DNA of 33,629 nucleotides from Alphaproteobacteria bacterium (GCA_030431335.1 JAUIJH010000045.1:1-33629), one strand, 5' to 3'. Positions 25,434 to 33,528 are shown, numbered from the stretch's first letter. Notes: a model not told the origin generated them from the letters alone. A program made the numbers and translations.

Positions 25434-26714
25434 CTACCAGCCGCGGCGCTTGATGGCGTTCAGTTCGCGCTCCAGGTCGGCGAGCGCCTTCTCGGCGTCC
25501 TCATTGCCCGACAGCACCGAGTGGGCGGCGTTCCAGAGGGCATTCGACACGCGGTTGTACTTGTCGCCCGTCGCGCGGGAGGGCCTGGCCACGGCATTGA
25601 CGAAGGTCTCGTACAGCGAGCCGAAGAAGGGCACCGCCTCGAGCACCTCCTTGTCCTTGTAGAGCGCTTCGATGGTGGGGTTGTAGGCGCCTTCGATGGC
25701 GCGGCGCTTCTGCTCCTTCTCGGAGGTGAGGTAGCGCACCAGATCCGCCGCCGCCTCCGGGTCGGACGAATATTTCGCCACCGCCAGCTGCCAGCCGCCC
25801 AGCGTGCCGGTGGACTTGCCGTCCGCCCCGCCCTTGGGCAGCGCCACGACGCCCACCTTGCCCTTCACCGGGCTGTCGTCGGAATTGGCCAGCGACCACG
25901 CGTAGGGCCAGTTGCGCATGAACACGGCGTTGCCGGACTGGAACACGCCGCGCGCTTCCTCCTCGGCATAGTTGAGCACGCCCTCGGGCGCGATCTCGTT
26001 GATCCACGAGCCCGCCTCGTTCAGCGCGGCCACGGCCTGCGGGTTGTTGACGGTGACCTCGCCGTCCTCGCTGACGATGGCGCCGCCGCCATACGAATCG
26101 ATCCACTCCAGCGCGTTGCAGGTCAGCCCCTCGTAGGCGCGGCCCTGGAAGACGATGCCGTTCATGCGGTCGTTGCCCTCGCCGCGCTCCGCGTCGAGCA
26201 CGATCCTGGCCGTTTCGGCGAGGTCGGCCCAGGTCTTGGGCACCTCGCGCCCGTGCTTGTCGAGGAGGTCCTTACGGTAATAGAGCACCCCCGCATCGGT
26301 GAACCAGGGCATCGCCTTCAATTCGCCGTCGATGGTGTTGTTCTCGACGATGGCGGGGAAATGCGCGCCCTGCGCGCCGTCCATGTAGGGCGCCAGGTCG
26401 ATGAAATGCGATCCCAGGATGCCGGGCCAGATGACGTCGATCTGGTAGACGTCGATGTCGTCGCCGCCGGCGGCCAGGATCTGCTGGTAGAGCGCCAGCC
26501 GCTCGGTGGACGAGTTCGGCGTCGAGACGATCACCACCTCGTTGCCGGTTTCCTTCGCCCAGGCCTCCGCGCCGGTGCGGCACAGCTCCAGCTCGGCACC
26601 CACCGCGCCGCACGAAATCGAAATGGAAGCCGCCAACGTCGGCGTCGAATTGAAAGCAATTGTGGCAAAAACGGCGCCGACAGCCACCGTGCCCGCGCGA
26701 GCGAAGCTCTTCAT
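25434..26714 (-). CDS. thuE: Periplasmic alpha-glucoside/trehalose-binding protein (ABC transporter)
   Basis: A 426-residue family-1 solute-binding protein. The signal peptide (MKSFARAG, then a hydrophobic core, cleavage likely after TPTLAA near residue 29) directs it to the periplasm. The mature start ISCGAVGAELELC and the segment NSSTERLALYQQILAAGG followed by DDIDVYQIDVIWPGILG match what I remember of ThuE, the trehalose/maltose binder of Sinorhizobium. The ATG at 26714 has a strong GGAGGGACTGT ribosome site; an upstream in-frame extension to 26831 runs through the promoter region and is not real. First gene of a five-gene uptake and hydrolysis operon; no LacI-type regulator gene is in the window. 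Confidence 0.92.
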   Translation of the reverse strand: MKSFARAGTVAVGAVFATIAFNSTPTLAASISISCGAVGAELELCRTGAEAWAKETGNEVVIVSTPNSSTERLALYQQILAAGGDDIDVYQIDVIWPGILGSHFIDLAPYMDGAQGAHFPAIVENNTIDGELKAMPWFTDAGVLYYRKDLLDKHGREVPKTWADLAETARIVLDAERGEGNDRMNGIVFQGRAYEGLTCNALEWIDSYGGGAIVSEDGEVTVNNPQAVAALNEAGSWINEIAPEGVLNYAEEEARGVFQSGNAVFMRNWPYAWSLANSDDSPVKGKVGVVALPKGGADGKSTGTLGGWQLAVAKYSSDPEAAADLVRYLTSEKEQKRRAIEGAYNPTIEALYKDKEVLEAVPFFGSLYETFVNAVARPSRATGDKYNRVSNALWNAAHSVLSGNEDAEKALADLERELNAIKRRGW

Positions 26715-26797
26715 ACAGTCCCTCCCCATGTCTTCATGGTATCCTGACCCTCTGGCGGGGCCTCGGACTAGACGCCTCCTCGGCGTCGACTTCATGA

Positions 26798-26825
26798 GTG
26801 TTAGGGGGAGAGGCCGTTTGGTCAA
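26798..26825 (-). promoter_or_regulatory. Candidate promoter of the alpha-glucoside operon
   Basis: A near-consensus -35 TTGACC (26825-26820) and a weak -10 TAACAC (26803-26798) are 16 bp apart, about 84 bp before the binding-protein ATG. The predicted leader contains a 6-bp stem GACGCC/GGCGTC (26771-26787) and a small hairpin CCATG-TCTT-CATGG (26726-26739) touching the ribosome site. The weak -10 is compatible with regulated expression. Confidence 0.4.
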
Positions 26826-26836
26826 CAGCACAACTT

Positions 26837-26867
26837 GGGGGCACGCAAAATAATTTCGCGTGCCCCC
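26837..26867 (-). terminator. Stem-loop downstream of the EF-hand gene
   Basis: A perfect 10-bp stem GGGGGCACGC/GCGTGCCCCC with an 11-base AT-rich loop lies 29 bp past the EF-hand stop codon. It sits between that gene and the alpha-glucoside promoter, where a terminator is expected. The following minus-strand sequence (AAGTTGTGCTGTTG) has no long T-run, so termination may be partial or Rho-assisted. Confidence 0.55.
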
Positions 26868-26895
26868 GCCGCAATTGGTCAGCTTGCGCTAGCGG

Positions 26896-27540
26896 TTAAT
26901 CGTCATCGCCGTCGCGGTCGCCGCCGCGGTCACGGTCGCCGCGCGGGCCACGGTGATGCTTGCCGCCGCGCCGGTGGTCGTCACGGTCGAGCTTCCCGTC
27001 GTCGTTGCGGTCGAACTTCGCCACCACGTCGCCGAAGCGGGCGTCGATCTCTTCCTGCGAGATCACCGCGTCGCCGTCGGTGTCGAAGAACTGGAAGGTC
27101 CGCACCATCATCGGCCGCGTCATGGACAGCCAGATGGTCTGGAACTCCTCCAGCGTCACGCCGGCCGTGCCGTCGGTGTCCGCGCCTTCCACCTGACCCG
27201 CGACGAAGGCGTCGACCTCCTCCTGGCTCAGCGCGCCGTCCTGGTTGGTGTCGGCGAGGCGCAGCACCATCATCATGCCCATGCCGCCCGGCCCGTGGCC
27301 CATGCCGCGGGGACCGCCGGGACCTCCGGGGCCGCCGCGTCCCTCGGGGCCGCGATGCCAGCCGCCGCGTCCTTCGCGGCCGCCCGGTCCGCGCGGACCG
27401 TCGAAGTGCACCGGCACGGCAATCGCCGACGCGTCGGTCACGCCCGCCGACATCGGGGTCGGGGAGAGGGCGTAGGCGGCACCCACCCCGCCGATGGACA
27501 GCGAGACGGCAGCGATGGCAATCGTCTTCATCGGGGTCAT
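26896..27540 (-). CDS. Secreted EF-hand calcium-binding protein
   Basis: A 214-residue exported protein. The signal peptide (about residues 1-24, hydrophobic core then GAAYA-LSP) is followed by a Gly/Arg/Pro-rich segment (about 48-86). Four EF-hand loops follow: DTNQDGALSQEE (97-108), the degenerate DTDGTAGVTLEE (121-132), DTDGDAVISQEE (153-164) and DRNDDGKLDRDD (177-188). Acidic residues at loop positions 1, 3, 5 and 12 are mostly kept, so Ca2+ binding is likely. The tail is rich in His, Arg and Asp. ATG 27540 has AAAGGA 6 bases upstream; the frame runs further but without homology. Divergent from a two-component system, suggesting it is a target or input of that system. Confidence 0.85.
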   Translation of the reverse strand: MTPMKTIAIAAVSLSIGGVGAAYALSPTPMSAGVTDASAIAVPVHFDGPRGPGGREGRGGWHRGPEGRGGPGGPGGPRGMGHGPGGMGMMMVLRLADTNQDGALSQEEVDAFVAGQVEGADTDGTAGVTLEEFQTIWLSMTRPMMVRTFQFFDTDGDAVISQEEIDARFGDVVAKFDRNDDGKLDRDDHRRGGKHHRGPRGDRDRGGDRDGDDD

Positions 27541-27632
27541 AACTCGTCCTTTCTGGTACTCACGGGCGCTTGGCCCGTCGCCCCTCCCAATTACGGCTCC
27601 CGGCGCCGCCATGTGTGTCGGCTTCGGACGAG

Positions 27633-27681
27633 TTTGTCGCAATCTGTCGCAAACGCCCGCGCGGCGACAATCTGCGACAAA
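27633..27681. promoter_or_regulatory. Four-box operator between EF-hand gene and two-component operon
   Basis: Two direct TGTCGCA boxes (27635-27641 and 27645-27651, start-to-start 10 bp) face two boxes in opposite orientation, GGCGACA (27663-27669) and TGCGACA (27673-27679), also 10 bp apart. The whole array is a large imperfect palindrome centred near 27657. Paired 10-bp-spaced direct repeats are typical of OmpR/PhoB-family dimers. It ends 28 bp before a -10-like TTAAAT (27710-27715) for the regulator gene. Binding by the adjacent regulator is inferred. Confidence 0.65.
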
Positions 27682-27723
27682 CTTCTCGCCTCGCCCGGCC
27701 CCAAGCGCGTTAAATCCGCATTC

Positions 27724-28440
27724 ATGTCAGAGCCGCACATCCTCATCGTCGACGACGCCCGCGATATCCGCGAGCCGCTCGCGACCTATCTCAAGAGCCA
27801 GGGGTTCCGCGTCAGCCTCGCCGCCAGCGCCGCCGACGGGCGCGCCGCGGTCGAGGACGGCGCCGTCAGCCTCGTGGTGCTCGACGTGATGATGCCGGGC
27901 GAGAACGGGCTCAGCCTGTGCCGCTGGCTCACGGCGCGCGGCGGCCCGCCCACCATCCTGCTCACCGCCATGGCCGACGAGGCGGACCGCATCGTCGGCC
28001 TCGAGCTGGGCGCGGACGACTACGTGGTGAAGCCGTTCAACCCGCGCGAGCTCCTGGCCCGCATCCGCGCGGTCCTGCGCCGCGTGCCGCAGATGGCGGC
28101 GACCCAGCCCGCCGGCCGGCGCCGCTTCGCCGGCTTCCTGCACGACGCCGACGCCCGCACGCTGACCCGCGGCGGCGGCGAGCCCGTGGCTCTCACCAGC
28201 GCCGAAAACCGCCTCCTGTGCGTGCTGCTCGACCGGCCCGGCCAGGTCCTGACGCGCGACCAGCTCCTCGACCTCACCGCCGGGCGCGAGGCCAAGCCCT
28301 ACGACCGCGCCATCGACAACCAGGTGAGCCGCCTGCGCCGCAAGCTCGGCGAAGACCCCAGGATGCCGGCTATCATCGTCACCGAATGGGGTGGCGGCTA
28401 CCGGCTCGCCGCCGAGGTCGTGGCGGAGGGGGACACTTGA
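27724..28440 (+). CDS. OmpR/PhoB-family response regulator
   Basis: A 238-residue two-domain regulator. The receiver domain (residues 5-118) has the acidic pair DD (10-11), phospho-acceptor D54 in VVLDVMMPGENG, T81 and K103 in VKPFNPREL. A winged-helix DNA-binding domain (about 135-232) follows, with LTSAENRLLCVLLDRPGQVLTRDQLL and the recognition region AIDNQVSRLRRKLG, ending WGGGYRL. It forms an operon with the kinase gene, which starts inside its stop codon (TTGA). The predicted -10 TTAAAT is only 9 bp from the ATG, so the message may be nearly leaderless. Probably autoregulates through the four-box palindrome upstream. Confidence 0.94.
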   Translation: MSEPHILIVDDARDIREPLATYLKSQGFRVSLAASAADGRAAVEDGAVSLVVLDVMMPGENGLSLCRWLTARGGPPTILLTAMADEADRIVGLELGADDYVVKPFNPRELLARIRAVLRRVPQMAATQPAGRRRFAGFLHDADARTLTRGGGEPVALTSAENRLLCVLLDRPGQVLTRDQLLDLTAGREAKPYDRAIDNQVSRLRRKLGEDPRMPAIIVTEWGGGYRLAAEVVAEGDT

Positions 28441-29870
28441 ACGCCGGCCTCGCCCGCTTCTTGCCGCAGAGCCTGACCGGACGCTTCGTGCTGTTGCTCG
28501 CGGCGGCGCTGGTGTTCGCGAGCATCGTCGCCCTCGTCCTGCTCGACACCGAGCGCGCCCGGTTCGCGCGCGAGGCGCGGCGCGGGGCGCAGGTGGAGCG
28601 CATCGCCACGCTCATTCCCGTCCTCGTCAGCATTCCGCCGCACCTGCGCAACGACGTCGCCCGCGCCGCCTCCTCGCCGTTCTCGTTCCTGTCGGTGGAC
28701 CGGCGGCCGCTGGTGCGCGAGGGCGACGAAGGCTGGCTGGCCGACCGCCTGCTCGACAGCTTCGACGATCTCGGCATCGATTCGCGCGACGCCCGCATCA
28801 AGATCTCCTCCGGTCCCCCCGGCGGGCGCCCCGACCGGGCCGACGACGACGACGAGGGCGAAGGCCGCCGCCACGGCCGCCCGCCCCGCGGGCCGGACCG
28901 CCGCGGGTGGCACCACATCCGCATCGAGGCGTCGATCCCGCTCGGCGACGGCACCTGGCTCAACCTGCGCCAGCGCCAGCCGGAGGCGCCCCCGCCGGCG
29001 ATCGGCGGCGCCATCGTCTTCACGCTGTTGCTGTCGCTCGCCTCGGTGCTCGCGGTGGGCATCGTCTTCATCCGCCGCATCACGCGGCCGCTGTCGGCCC
29101 TCGCGGCCGCCGCGGTGCAGGCCGGCGCCGGCGACCGCAACGCCACCGTGCCCGAGACCGGCGCGCGCGAGCTGCGCGAGGCGGCGGCCGCCTTCAACGC
29201 CATGCAGCGCCGCATCGCCATGTTCGATGCCGAGCGCGCCCGCACCATCGCCGCCGTCGGGCACGACCTGCGCACCCCCATCACCTCGCTGCGCATCCGC
29301 GCCGAGATGCTCGACGACGACACCCGCGACGCGATGGTCAAGACGCTGGAAGAGATGCGCGTGATGGCCGACGGCCTGCTCGCCTACGGCCGCAGCGAGG
29401 CCGACGGCGAGCCCACGGCCAACCTCGACCTCGCCGCCCTCCTCGCCGATCTGTGCGACCCGCCCGGCGGCGCCGTCACCTACGCGGGGCCGCGCTCGTT
29501 CCCGTTCGAGGGCCGCCCCGTCGCCCTGTCGCGCGCGTTCGCCAACATCATCGGCAACGCGCGGCGGTACGCCGGCACGGCCGCCGTGGCGCTCGAGCCC
29601 GGCCCGGGCGGCATCGCCGTCACCATCACCGACGACGGCCCCGGCATCCCGGAGGACCAGCTCGACGCCGTGTTCGAGCCGTTCATGCGCCTCGATCCCT
29701 CGCGCAGCGCGGAGACCGGCGGCGAGGGGCTGGGCCTTGCCATCGCCCGCACCCTGATCCGCGCCCACGGCGGCACCATCGTGCTCGCCAACCGCGCCGA
29801 CGCGCCGGGCCTCGTCGCCACCGTGCGCCTGCCGGCGTCGCGCGTCAGCCCATCATCGCCTCGAAAATGA
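28437..29870 (+). CDS. Membrane sensor histidine kinase
   Basis: A 477-residue kinase partner of the preceding regulator. Membrane helix 1 (about residues 17-36), a periplasmic sensor region (37-190), helix 2 (191-213), HAMP linker (about 210-262), DHp domain with phospho-acceptor H276 in VGHDLRTPITSLRIR, then the catalytic domain with N box FANIIGNARRYAG, G1 DDGPGIPEDQ and G2 GEGLGLAIA. The sensor region holds an unusual charged stretch (about 132-160) rich in Asp/Glu then Arg, His and Pro. The TTG start at 28437 is chosen because GGAGG lies 7 bases before it and it overlaps the regulator stop. Its 3' end overlaps the convergent permease gene by 26 bp. Confidence 0.92.
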   Translation: MNAGLARFLPQSLTGRFVLLLAAALVFASIVALVLLDTERARFAREARRGAQVERIATLIPVLVSIPPHLRNDVARAASSPFSFLSVDRRPLVREGDEGWLADRLLDSFDDLGIDSRDARIKISSGPPGGRPDRADDDDEGEGRRHGRPPRGPDRRGWHHIRIEASIPLGDGTWLNLRQRQPEAPPPAIGGAIVFTLLLSLASVLAVGIVFIRRITRPLSALAAAAVQAGAGDRNATVPETGARELREAAAAFNAMQRRIAMFDAERARTIAAVGHDLRTPITSLRIRAEMLDDDTRDAMVKTLEEMRVMADGLLAYGRSEADGEPTANLDLAALLADLCDPPGGAVTYAGPRSFPFEGRPVALSRAFANIIGNARRYAGTAAVALEPGPGGIAVTITDDGPGIPEDQLDAVFEPFMRLDPSRSAETGGEGLGLAIARTLIRAHGGTIVLANRADAPGLVATVRLPASRVSPSSPRK

Positions 29871-30588
29871 GCCGCAGCGCCATCACCGACAGCACGCCGA
29901 GCATGATGCGGTCGAACGCCTCGCGCGAGATGCGCCGCGCCAGGTAGGCGCCCACCGGCATCGCGCCGAACAGCGGCACGCAGGCGACCAGGCTGATGAG
30001 CGAGCGCTCCCAGTTCATCACGTCCAGCCCCACCAGTACCGGGATCTGGATCAGCGACATCGCAAAGAAGAATGTCGAGATGGTCGCGATGAACTCGGCC
30101 CGCGTCAGCCGCATCGCCGTGAGAAAGGTGATCGACACCGGCGCCGAGATGCCCGCCGCGCCCTGCAGGATGCCGCCGACGATGCCCACCGGCACCACCA
30201 TCATGTTGGCCACCGCGCGCGGCAGCACCCATTGCGGGTGCGTGAGGCGAAAACCGATATACAAGAACACCGTGCCGCTCACCGCCGCGAGCAGGAAGTC
30301 GGCCGGCAGGTAGACGAGCAGGAAGCTGCCCACCGTCACCCCGCCCATCGCGGCGATCGCCAGCGCGGCGACGAAGGCGCGCGAAGTCATCGCCGCCCGG
30401 AAGTGCCACATCTGCCAGGCGTTGGAGAACAGGCTCGGGAAGATCAGCGTCACGATCGCCAGCGGCACGTTGTAGAGCACCGCCAGCAGCGGGACTGCGA
30501 CAATCGGCGCCCCCGCCCCCGTCGCGCCTTTCAAGATGCCACCCATGAAGAGGGCAACGGCACCCAAGGCCCATCCATAGTCGTCCAT
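29845..30588 (-). CDS. TauE/SafE (TSUP) family permease
   Basis: This 247-residue, strongly hydrophobic protein has about eight predicted membrane helices and the duplicated TSUP signature: FMGGILKGATGAGAPIVAVPLL in the N-terminal half and VGGILQGAAGISAPVSITF in the C-terminal half. Family members move sulfite, sulfoacetate, thiosulfate-like or other organic anions across the inner membrane. The ATG at 30588 is preferred; an AAGAA element precedes it and the upstream in-frame extension has no homology. The last codons overlap those of the convergent histidine kinase gene. A sulfurtransferase gene 1.1 kb away hints at sulfur chemistry, but the desaturase gene lies between. Confidence 0.88.
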   Translation of the reverse strand: MDDYGWALGAVALFMGGILKGATGAGAPIVAVPLLAVLYNVPLAIVTLIFPSLFSNAWQMWHFRAAMTSRAFVAALAIAAMGGVTVGSFLLVYLPADFLLAAVSGTVFLYIGFRLTHPQWVLPRAVANMMVVPVGIVGGILQGAAGISAPVSITFLTAMRLTRAEFIATISTFFFAMSLIQIPVLVGLDVMNWERSLISLVACVPLFGAMPVGAYLARRISREAFDRIMLGVLSVMALRLIFEAMMG

Positions 30589-30720
30589 TTCGTTCTTTCT
30601 TCGTGGTCGCCGGGCTGGCAAGCTGAGTGTCGCGAGCGCCGCACCCTCGCGCGCAATCGTTCGCGTCCTGCCGCCCCTGCATGGGAGGATGGCCGAAAGC
30701 CCACTTTCGTTTCGTCGAAG

Positions 30721-30737
30721 GATCGGGTACCCCGATC
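30721..30737. promoter_or_regulatory. Perfect inverted repeat upstream of the desaturase-family gene
   Basis: GATCGGG-TAC-CCCGATC is a perfect 7-bp inverted repeat ending 28 bp before the GTG start. It lies in the 177-bp region where the permease (minus) and desaturase (plus) genes diverge. It could be an operator or a leader hairpin (extendable by a G-T wobble and one A-T pair in RNA). No clear sigma-70 promoter could be assigned in this region. Confidence 0.45.
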
Positions 30738-30765
30738 TTCACCGCAACGTCGTTGTTGGAGTGTC

Positions 30766-31566
30766 GTGTTGGCTCTCGTTCCAAGTTTTACTAATTTTAT
30801 CTTGTTGTGGGCGCTGACTTACGCGCTCGTCTTCGGCTCCTATCTTGTCTTCGGCGCGGCCTTTACCTGGTGGTCGGGGCGCCATCCCGAACGCAAGATC
30901 CAGCCGCGGCGTGACGGCCAGAAGCGTCGCAACAAGGAAATCAAGGCGAGCGCACGCTCGCTCATCGTCACTTGCGGCTGCTTTGCGGGCGGGCTCCACC
31001 TCCAGCTCATGGGCTACACGCTGTTCGCTCCGTGGGCGCTCACCTGGTGGTCGGCGCCGCTGATGTTCCTCGGCTCAGTACTCCTGTTCGACACGTGGTT
31101 CTACTGGGTGCACCGCCTCGGCCACGCCGAGCCGTTCAAGAAGTACCACCTGCTGCACCACCAGTCGGTCGCTCCCACCGTGTGGAGCAACTACTCCGAC
31201 ACCTTCTTCGACGCGTTCACCCAGCAGAGCTTCTTCCTGTTCATGCCGCTGATCGTGCCGTTCCCGCCGGCGATCTTCATCGCCCACCGCACGTTCGACC
31301 ATTTCAACGGCATGATCGGCCACTCCGGCTTCGAATTCGCGGCCGGCCCGTCCTCGCGCGCGCCCTGGCCGCTCGCCTCCGTCACCTTCCACGACATGCA
31401 CCACTCGACGTTCAATTATAATTACGCCAACCACTTCTCCTTCTGGGACCGCCTGATGGGCACCCTCCATCCGCGCTACGACAGCGCCGTGCTGGCGATG
31501 GAAGAGAAGATCGCCGGCGACCGCCCGGCCGAGGATCCCGCCCTCGCCGTCAAGCGGGAACGCTGA
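30766..31566 (+). CDS. Sterol desaturase / fatty acid hydroxylase family protein
   Basis: A 266-residue integral membrane di-iron oxygenase. The histidine clusters that bind the two irons are visible: HRLGH (116-120), HLLHH (128-132), then H174, H186 and HDMHH (209-213) with NYANHFSFWDRLMGT just after. At least three or four hydrophobic segments (about residues 8-33, 65-85, 98-113, 155-172) place it in the inner membrane. Members hydroxylate or desaturate sterols, fatty acids, carotenoids or hopanoid-like lipids; the substrate is not predictable. The start is GTG 30766 or TTG 30769, both set by GGAG at 30758-30761; no ATG fits. The open frame extends much further upstream but without homology. 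Confidence 0.88.
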   Translation: MLALVPSFTNFILLWALTYALVFGSYLVFGAAFTWWSGRHPERKIQPRRDGQKRRNKEIKASARSLIVTCGCFAGGLHLQLMGYTLFAPWALTWWSAPLMFLGSVLLFDTWFYWVHRLGHAEPFKKYHLLHHQSVAPTVWSNYSDTFFDAFTQQSFFLFMPLIVPFPPAIFIAHRTFDHFNGMIGHSGFEFAAGPSSRAPWPLASVTFHDMHHSTFNYNYANHFSFWDRLMGTLHPRYDSAVLAMEEKIAGDRPAEDPALAVKRER

Positions 31567-31655
31567 GCACCCCCCTTGCCCGACGCGCCAAATAAACTAA
31601 GTGCTGTGGCACGCATGACGCGTGGAACACGCGCACAACGAGGAAAAAGCGTCCT

Positions 31656-32534
31656 ATGAAGCGTATTTTCGTGGCCGTGGCAGCGCTCGCGCTGGCGGCC
31701 GGCACAGCGGCGGCGGATGAGTGGAACAAGCTCGTCGGCCCGCAGGATCTCGCCGCCCTCTCCGGCGTCACCATTGTCGATATCCGCGACAAGGACGCCT
31801 ATGCGGCGGCCCACGTTCCCGGCGCCGTCAACGTCCCCTACGGCCTGTGGCGCGGCCCGGCCGAAAATCCCGGCGCCGTCATCTCCGACGCGGCGCTGAC
31901 CGAAGTCCTGCAGCAGGCCGGGCTCGACCATGGCGACAAGGTGGTCATCACCCCCGCCGGCACCGACCAGACCGATTTCGGCGCCGCCGCCCGCGTCTAC
32001 TGGACGCTGAAATCGGCCGGCTTCCCTCAGATCGCCATCCTCAATGGCGGCGTCGAGAGCTGGGTCGCCGCCGGCCAGCCGACCTCGACCGAGACCCCCG
32101 CCATCACGCCGTCGACCGATACCTTCGCCCTGTCCGACCGGTGGATGATCGACCGCGAGGGCATCGCCGCCGTCGTCAACGGCGAGCGCCGGGCCACCCT
32201 GGTCGACGCGCGCCCCACCGACTTCTATCGCGGCGAGACCAAGCACAAGGCCGCCTCCGCCCCCGGCACGCTGAAGGGCGCCCAGAGCCTGCCCTTCGCC
32301 AAGTTCTTCGAGGGCGAGAACACCAGCATCGCCGAGGGCACGCGCATCAGCAGCGCGGCCGAGGACGTCGGCGGGGACAGCGACGAGATCGTCTCGTTCT
32401 GCAACACCGGCCACTGGGCGGCGACCAACTGGTTCGCCCTGTCCGAGCTCGCCGGCAAGGACAACGTGAAGCTCTATCCCGAGAGCATGGTAGGCTGGGT
32501 CAACAACGGCGGCGAGGTCGTCACCGGCAACTGA
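31656..32534 (+). CDS. Periplasmic sulfurtransferase with two rhodanese domains
   Basis: A 292-residue exported protein. The signal peptide (MKRIF, hydrophobic core, cleavage at AAA-DEW near residue 20) is followed by rhodanese domain 1 (about residues 27-145; IVDIRDKDAYAAAHVPGAVNVPY) and domain 2 (about 165-290; LVDARPTDFYRGE). Only domain 2 has a catalytic loop, with C249 in SFCNTGHWAATNWFAL. The equivalent loop of domain 1 (VVITPAGTDQTD) has no Cys, the usual pattern for thiosulfate/3-mercaptopyruvate sulfurtransferases. It would transfer sulfane sulfur in the periplasm. A GAGGA element precedes the ATG by about 11 bases. Pirin follows 61 bp downstream, possibly co-transcribed. Confidence 0.9.
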   Translation: MKRIFVAVAALALAAGTAAADEWNKLVGPQDLAALSGVTIVDIRDKDAYAAAHVPGAVNVPYGLWRGPAENPGAVISDAALTEVLQQAGLDHGDKVVITPAGTDQTDFGAAARVYWTLKSAGFPQIAILNGGVESWVAAGQPTSTETPAITPSTDTFALSDRWMIDREGIAAVVNGERRATLVDARPTDFYRGETKHKAASAPGTLKGAQSLPFAKFFEGENTSIAEGTRISSAAEDVGGDSDEIVSFCNTGHWAATNWFALSELAGKDNVKLYPESMVGWVNNGGEVVTGN

Positions 32535-32595
32535 CGCGTCGCCATCGAACCGGCGGCGCCCGCCCGGTGCGCCGCCCCGCAGCAAGGAGCGGCCG

Positions 32596-33528
32596 ATGAG
32601 CTACCAGCCCTGCCCCGATCCGGTGCCCGGCGACGCCGCCGGCGCCGACGCCATCGAGACCGTCATCCTCCCGCGCGCCCGCGATCTCGGCGGCTTCGAG
32701 GTGCGCCGCGCGCTGCCCTCGCCCAAGCGGCAGATGGTCGGCCCCTTCATCTTCTTCGACCAGATGGGGCCGGCCGAATTCGTGCTCGGCGAGGGGATCG
32801 ACGTCAGGCCGCATCCCCACATCAACCTCGCCACCGTCACCTACCTGTTCGACGGCGAGATCATGCACCGCGACAGCCTGGGCACCGAGATCGCGATCCG
32901 CCCCGGTGCCATGAACCTGATGACGGCCGGTCGCGGCATCGTCCATTCCGAGCGCACCGCCCCGGCCGAGAAGGCCCGCGGCCCGCGCCTGTTCGGCCTG
33001 CAGACCTGGGTCGCCCTGCCGGCCGAGCGCGAGGAAATGGATCCGGCCTTCGCCCACTTCGCCAAGGACGAGCTGCCGATGCTCGCCGACGGCGGCGCCT
33101 CCGCCCGCCTCGTGATGGGCGAGGCGTGGGGCCTCGCCTCCCCCGCCGCGTCGCCGATGCCCACCGTCTACGCCGACATCGCCCTCGAGCCCGGCGCCTC
33201 GATCCCGATCGATGCCGCCTACGAGGAGCGCGCCCTCTACACCGTCGCCGGCACCATCGCCATCGGCGGCGTCGCGCACGGTCCCGGCGCCCTCCTGGTG
33301 CTGCGCCCCGGCGACCCGATCACCGTCACCGGCAGCGGCCCGGAGCCGGCCCGCTTCGTGCTGGTCGGCGGGGCCACCATGGACGGCCCGCGCTACATCT
33401 GGTGGAACTTCGTGTCCTCCCGCAAGGAGCGCATCGAGCAGGCCAAGGCCGAGTGGAAGTCCGGCCGCTTCGACACCGTGCCCGGCGACGCGGAGGAGTT
33501 CATCCCGCTGCCCGAACCGCGCCGCTAG
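32596..33528 (+). CDS. Pirin family protein
   Basis: A 310-residue bicupin. The N-terminal cupin carries the Fe2+ ligands of pirins: H73 and H75 in RPHPHIN, H117 and E119 in RGIVHSE. Spacing is the same as the ligands known in human pirin. The C-terminal cupin (about residues 190-290) lacks such a set and ends in the typical RYIWWNFVSSRKERIEQAKAEW segment. Bacterial pirins can act as quercetin 2,3-dioxygenases or as redox-linked regulators; which applies here is unknown. AAGGAG lies 6 bases before the ATG. An insertion element ends within about 15 bp of its stop codon, but the reading frame is complete. Confidence 0.93.
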   Translation: MSYQPCPDPVPGDAAGADAIETVILPRARDLGGFEVRRALPSPKRQMVGPFIFFDQMGPAEFVLGEGIDVRPHPHINLATVTYLFDGEIMHRDSLGTEIAIRPGAMNLMTAGRGIVHSERTAPAEKARGPRLFGLQTWVALPAEREEMDPAFAHFAKDELPMLADGGASARLVMGEAWGLASPAASPMPTVYADIALEPGASIPIDAAYEERALYTVAGTIAIGGVAHGPGALLVLRPGDPITVTGSGPEPARFVLVGGATMDGPRYIWWNFVSSRKERIEQAKAEWKSGRFDTVPGDAEEFIPLPEPRR

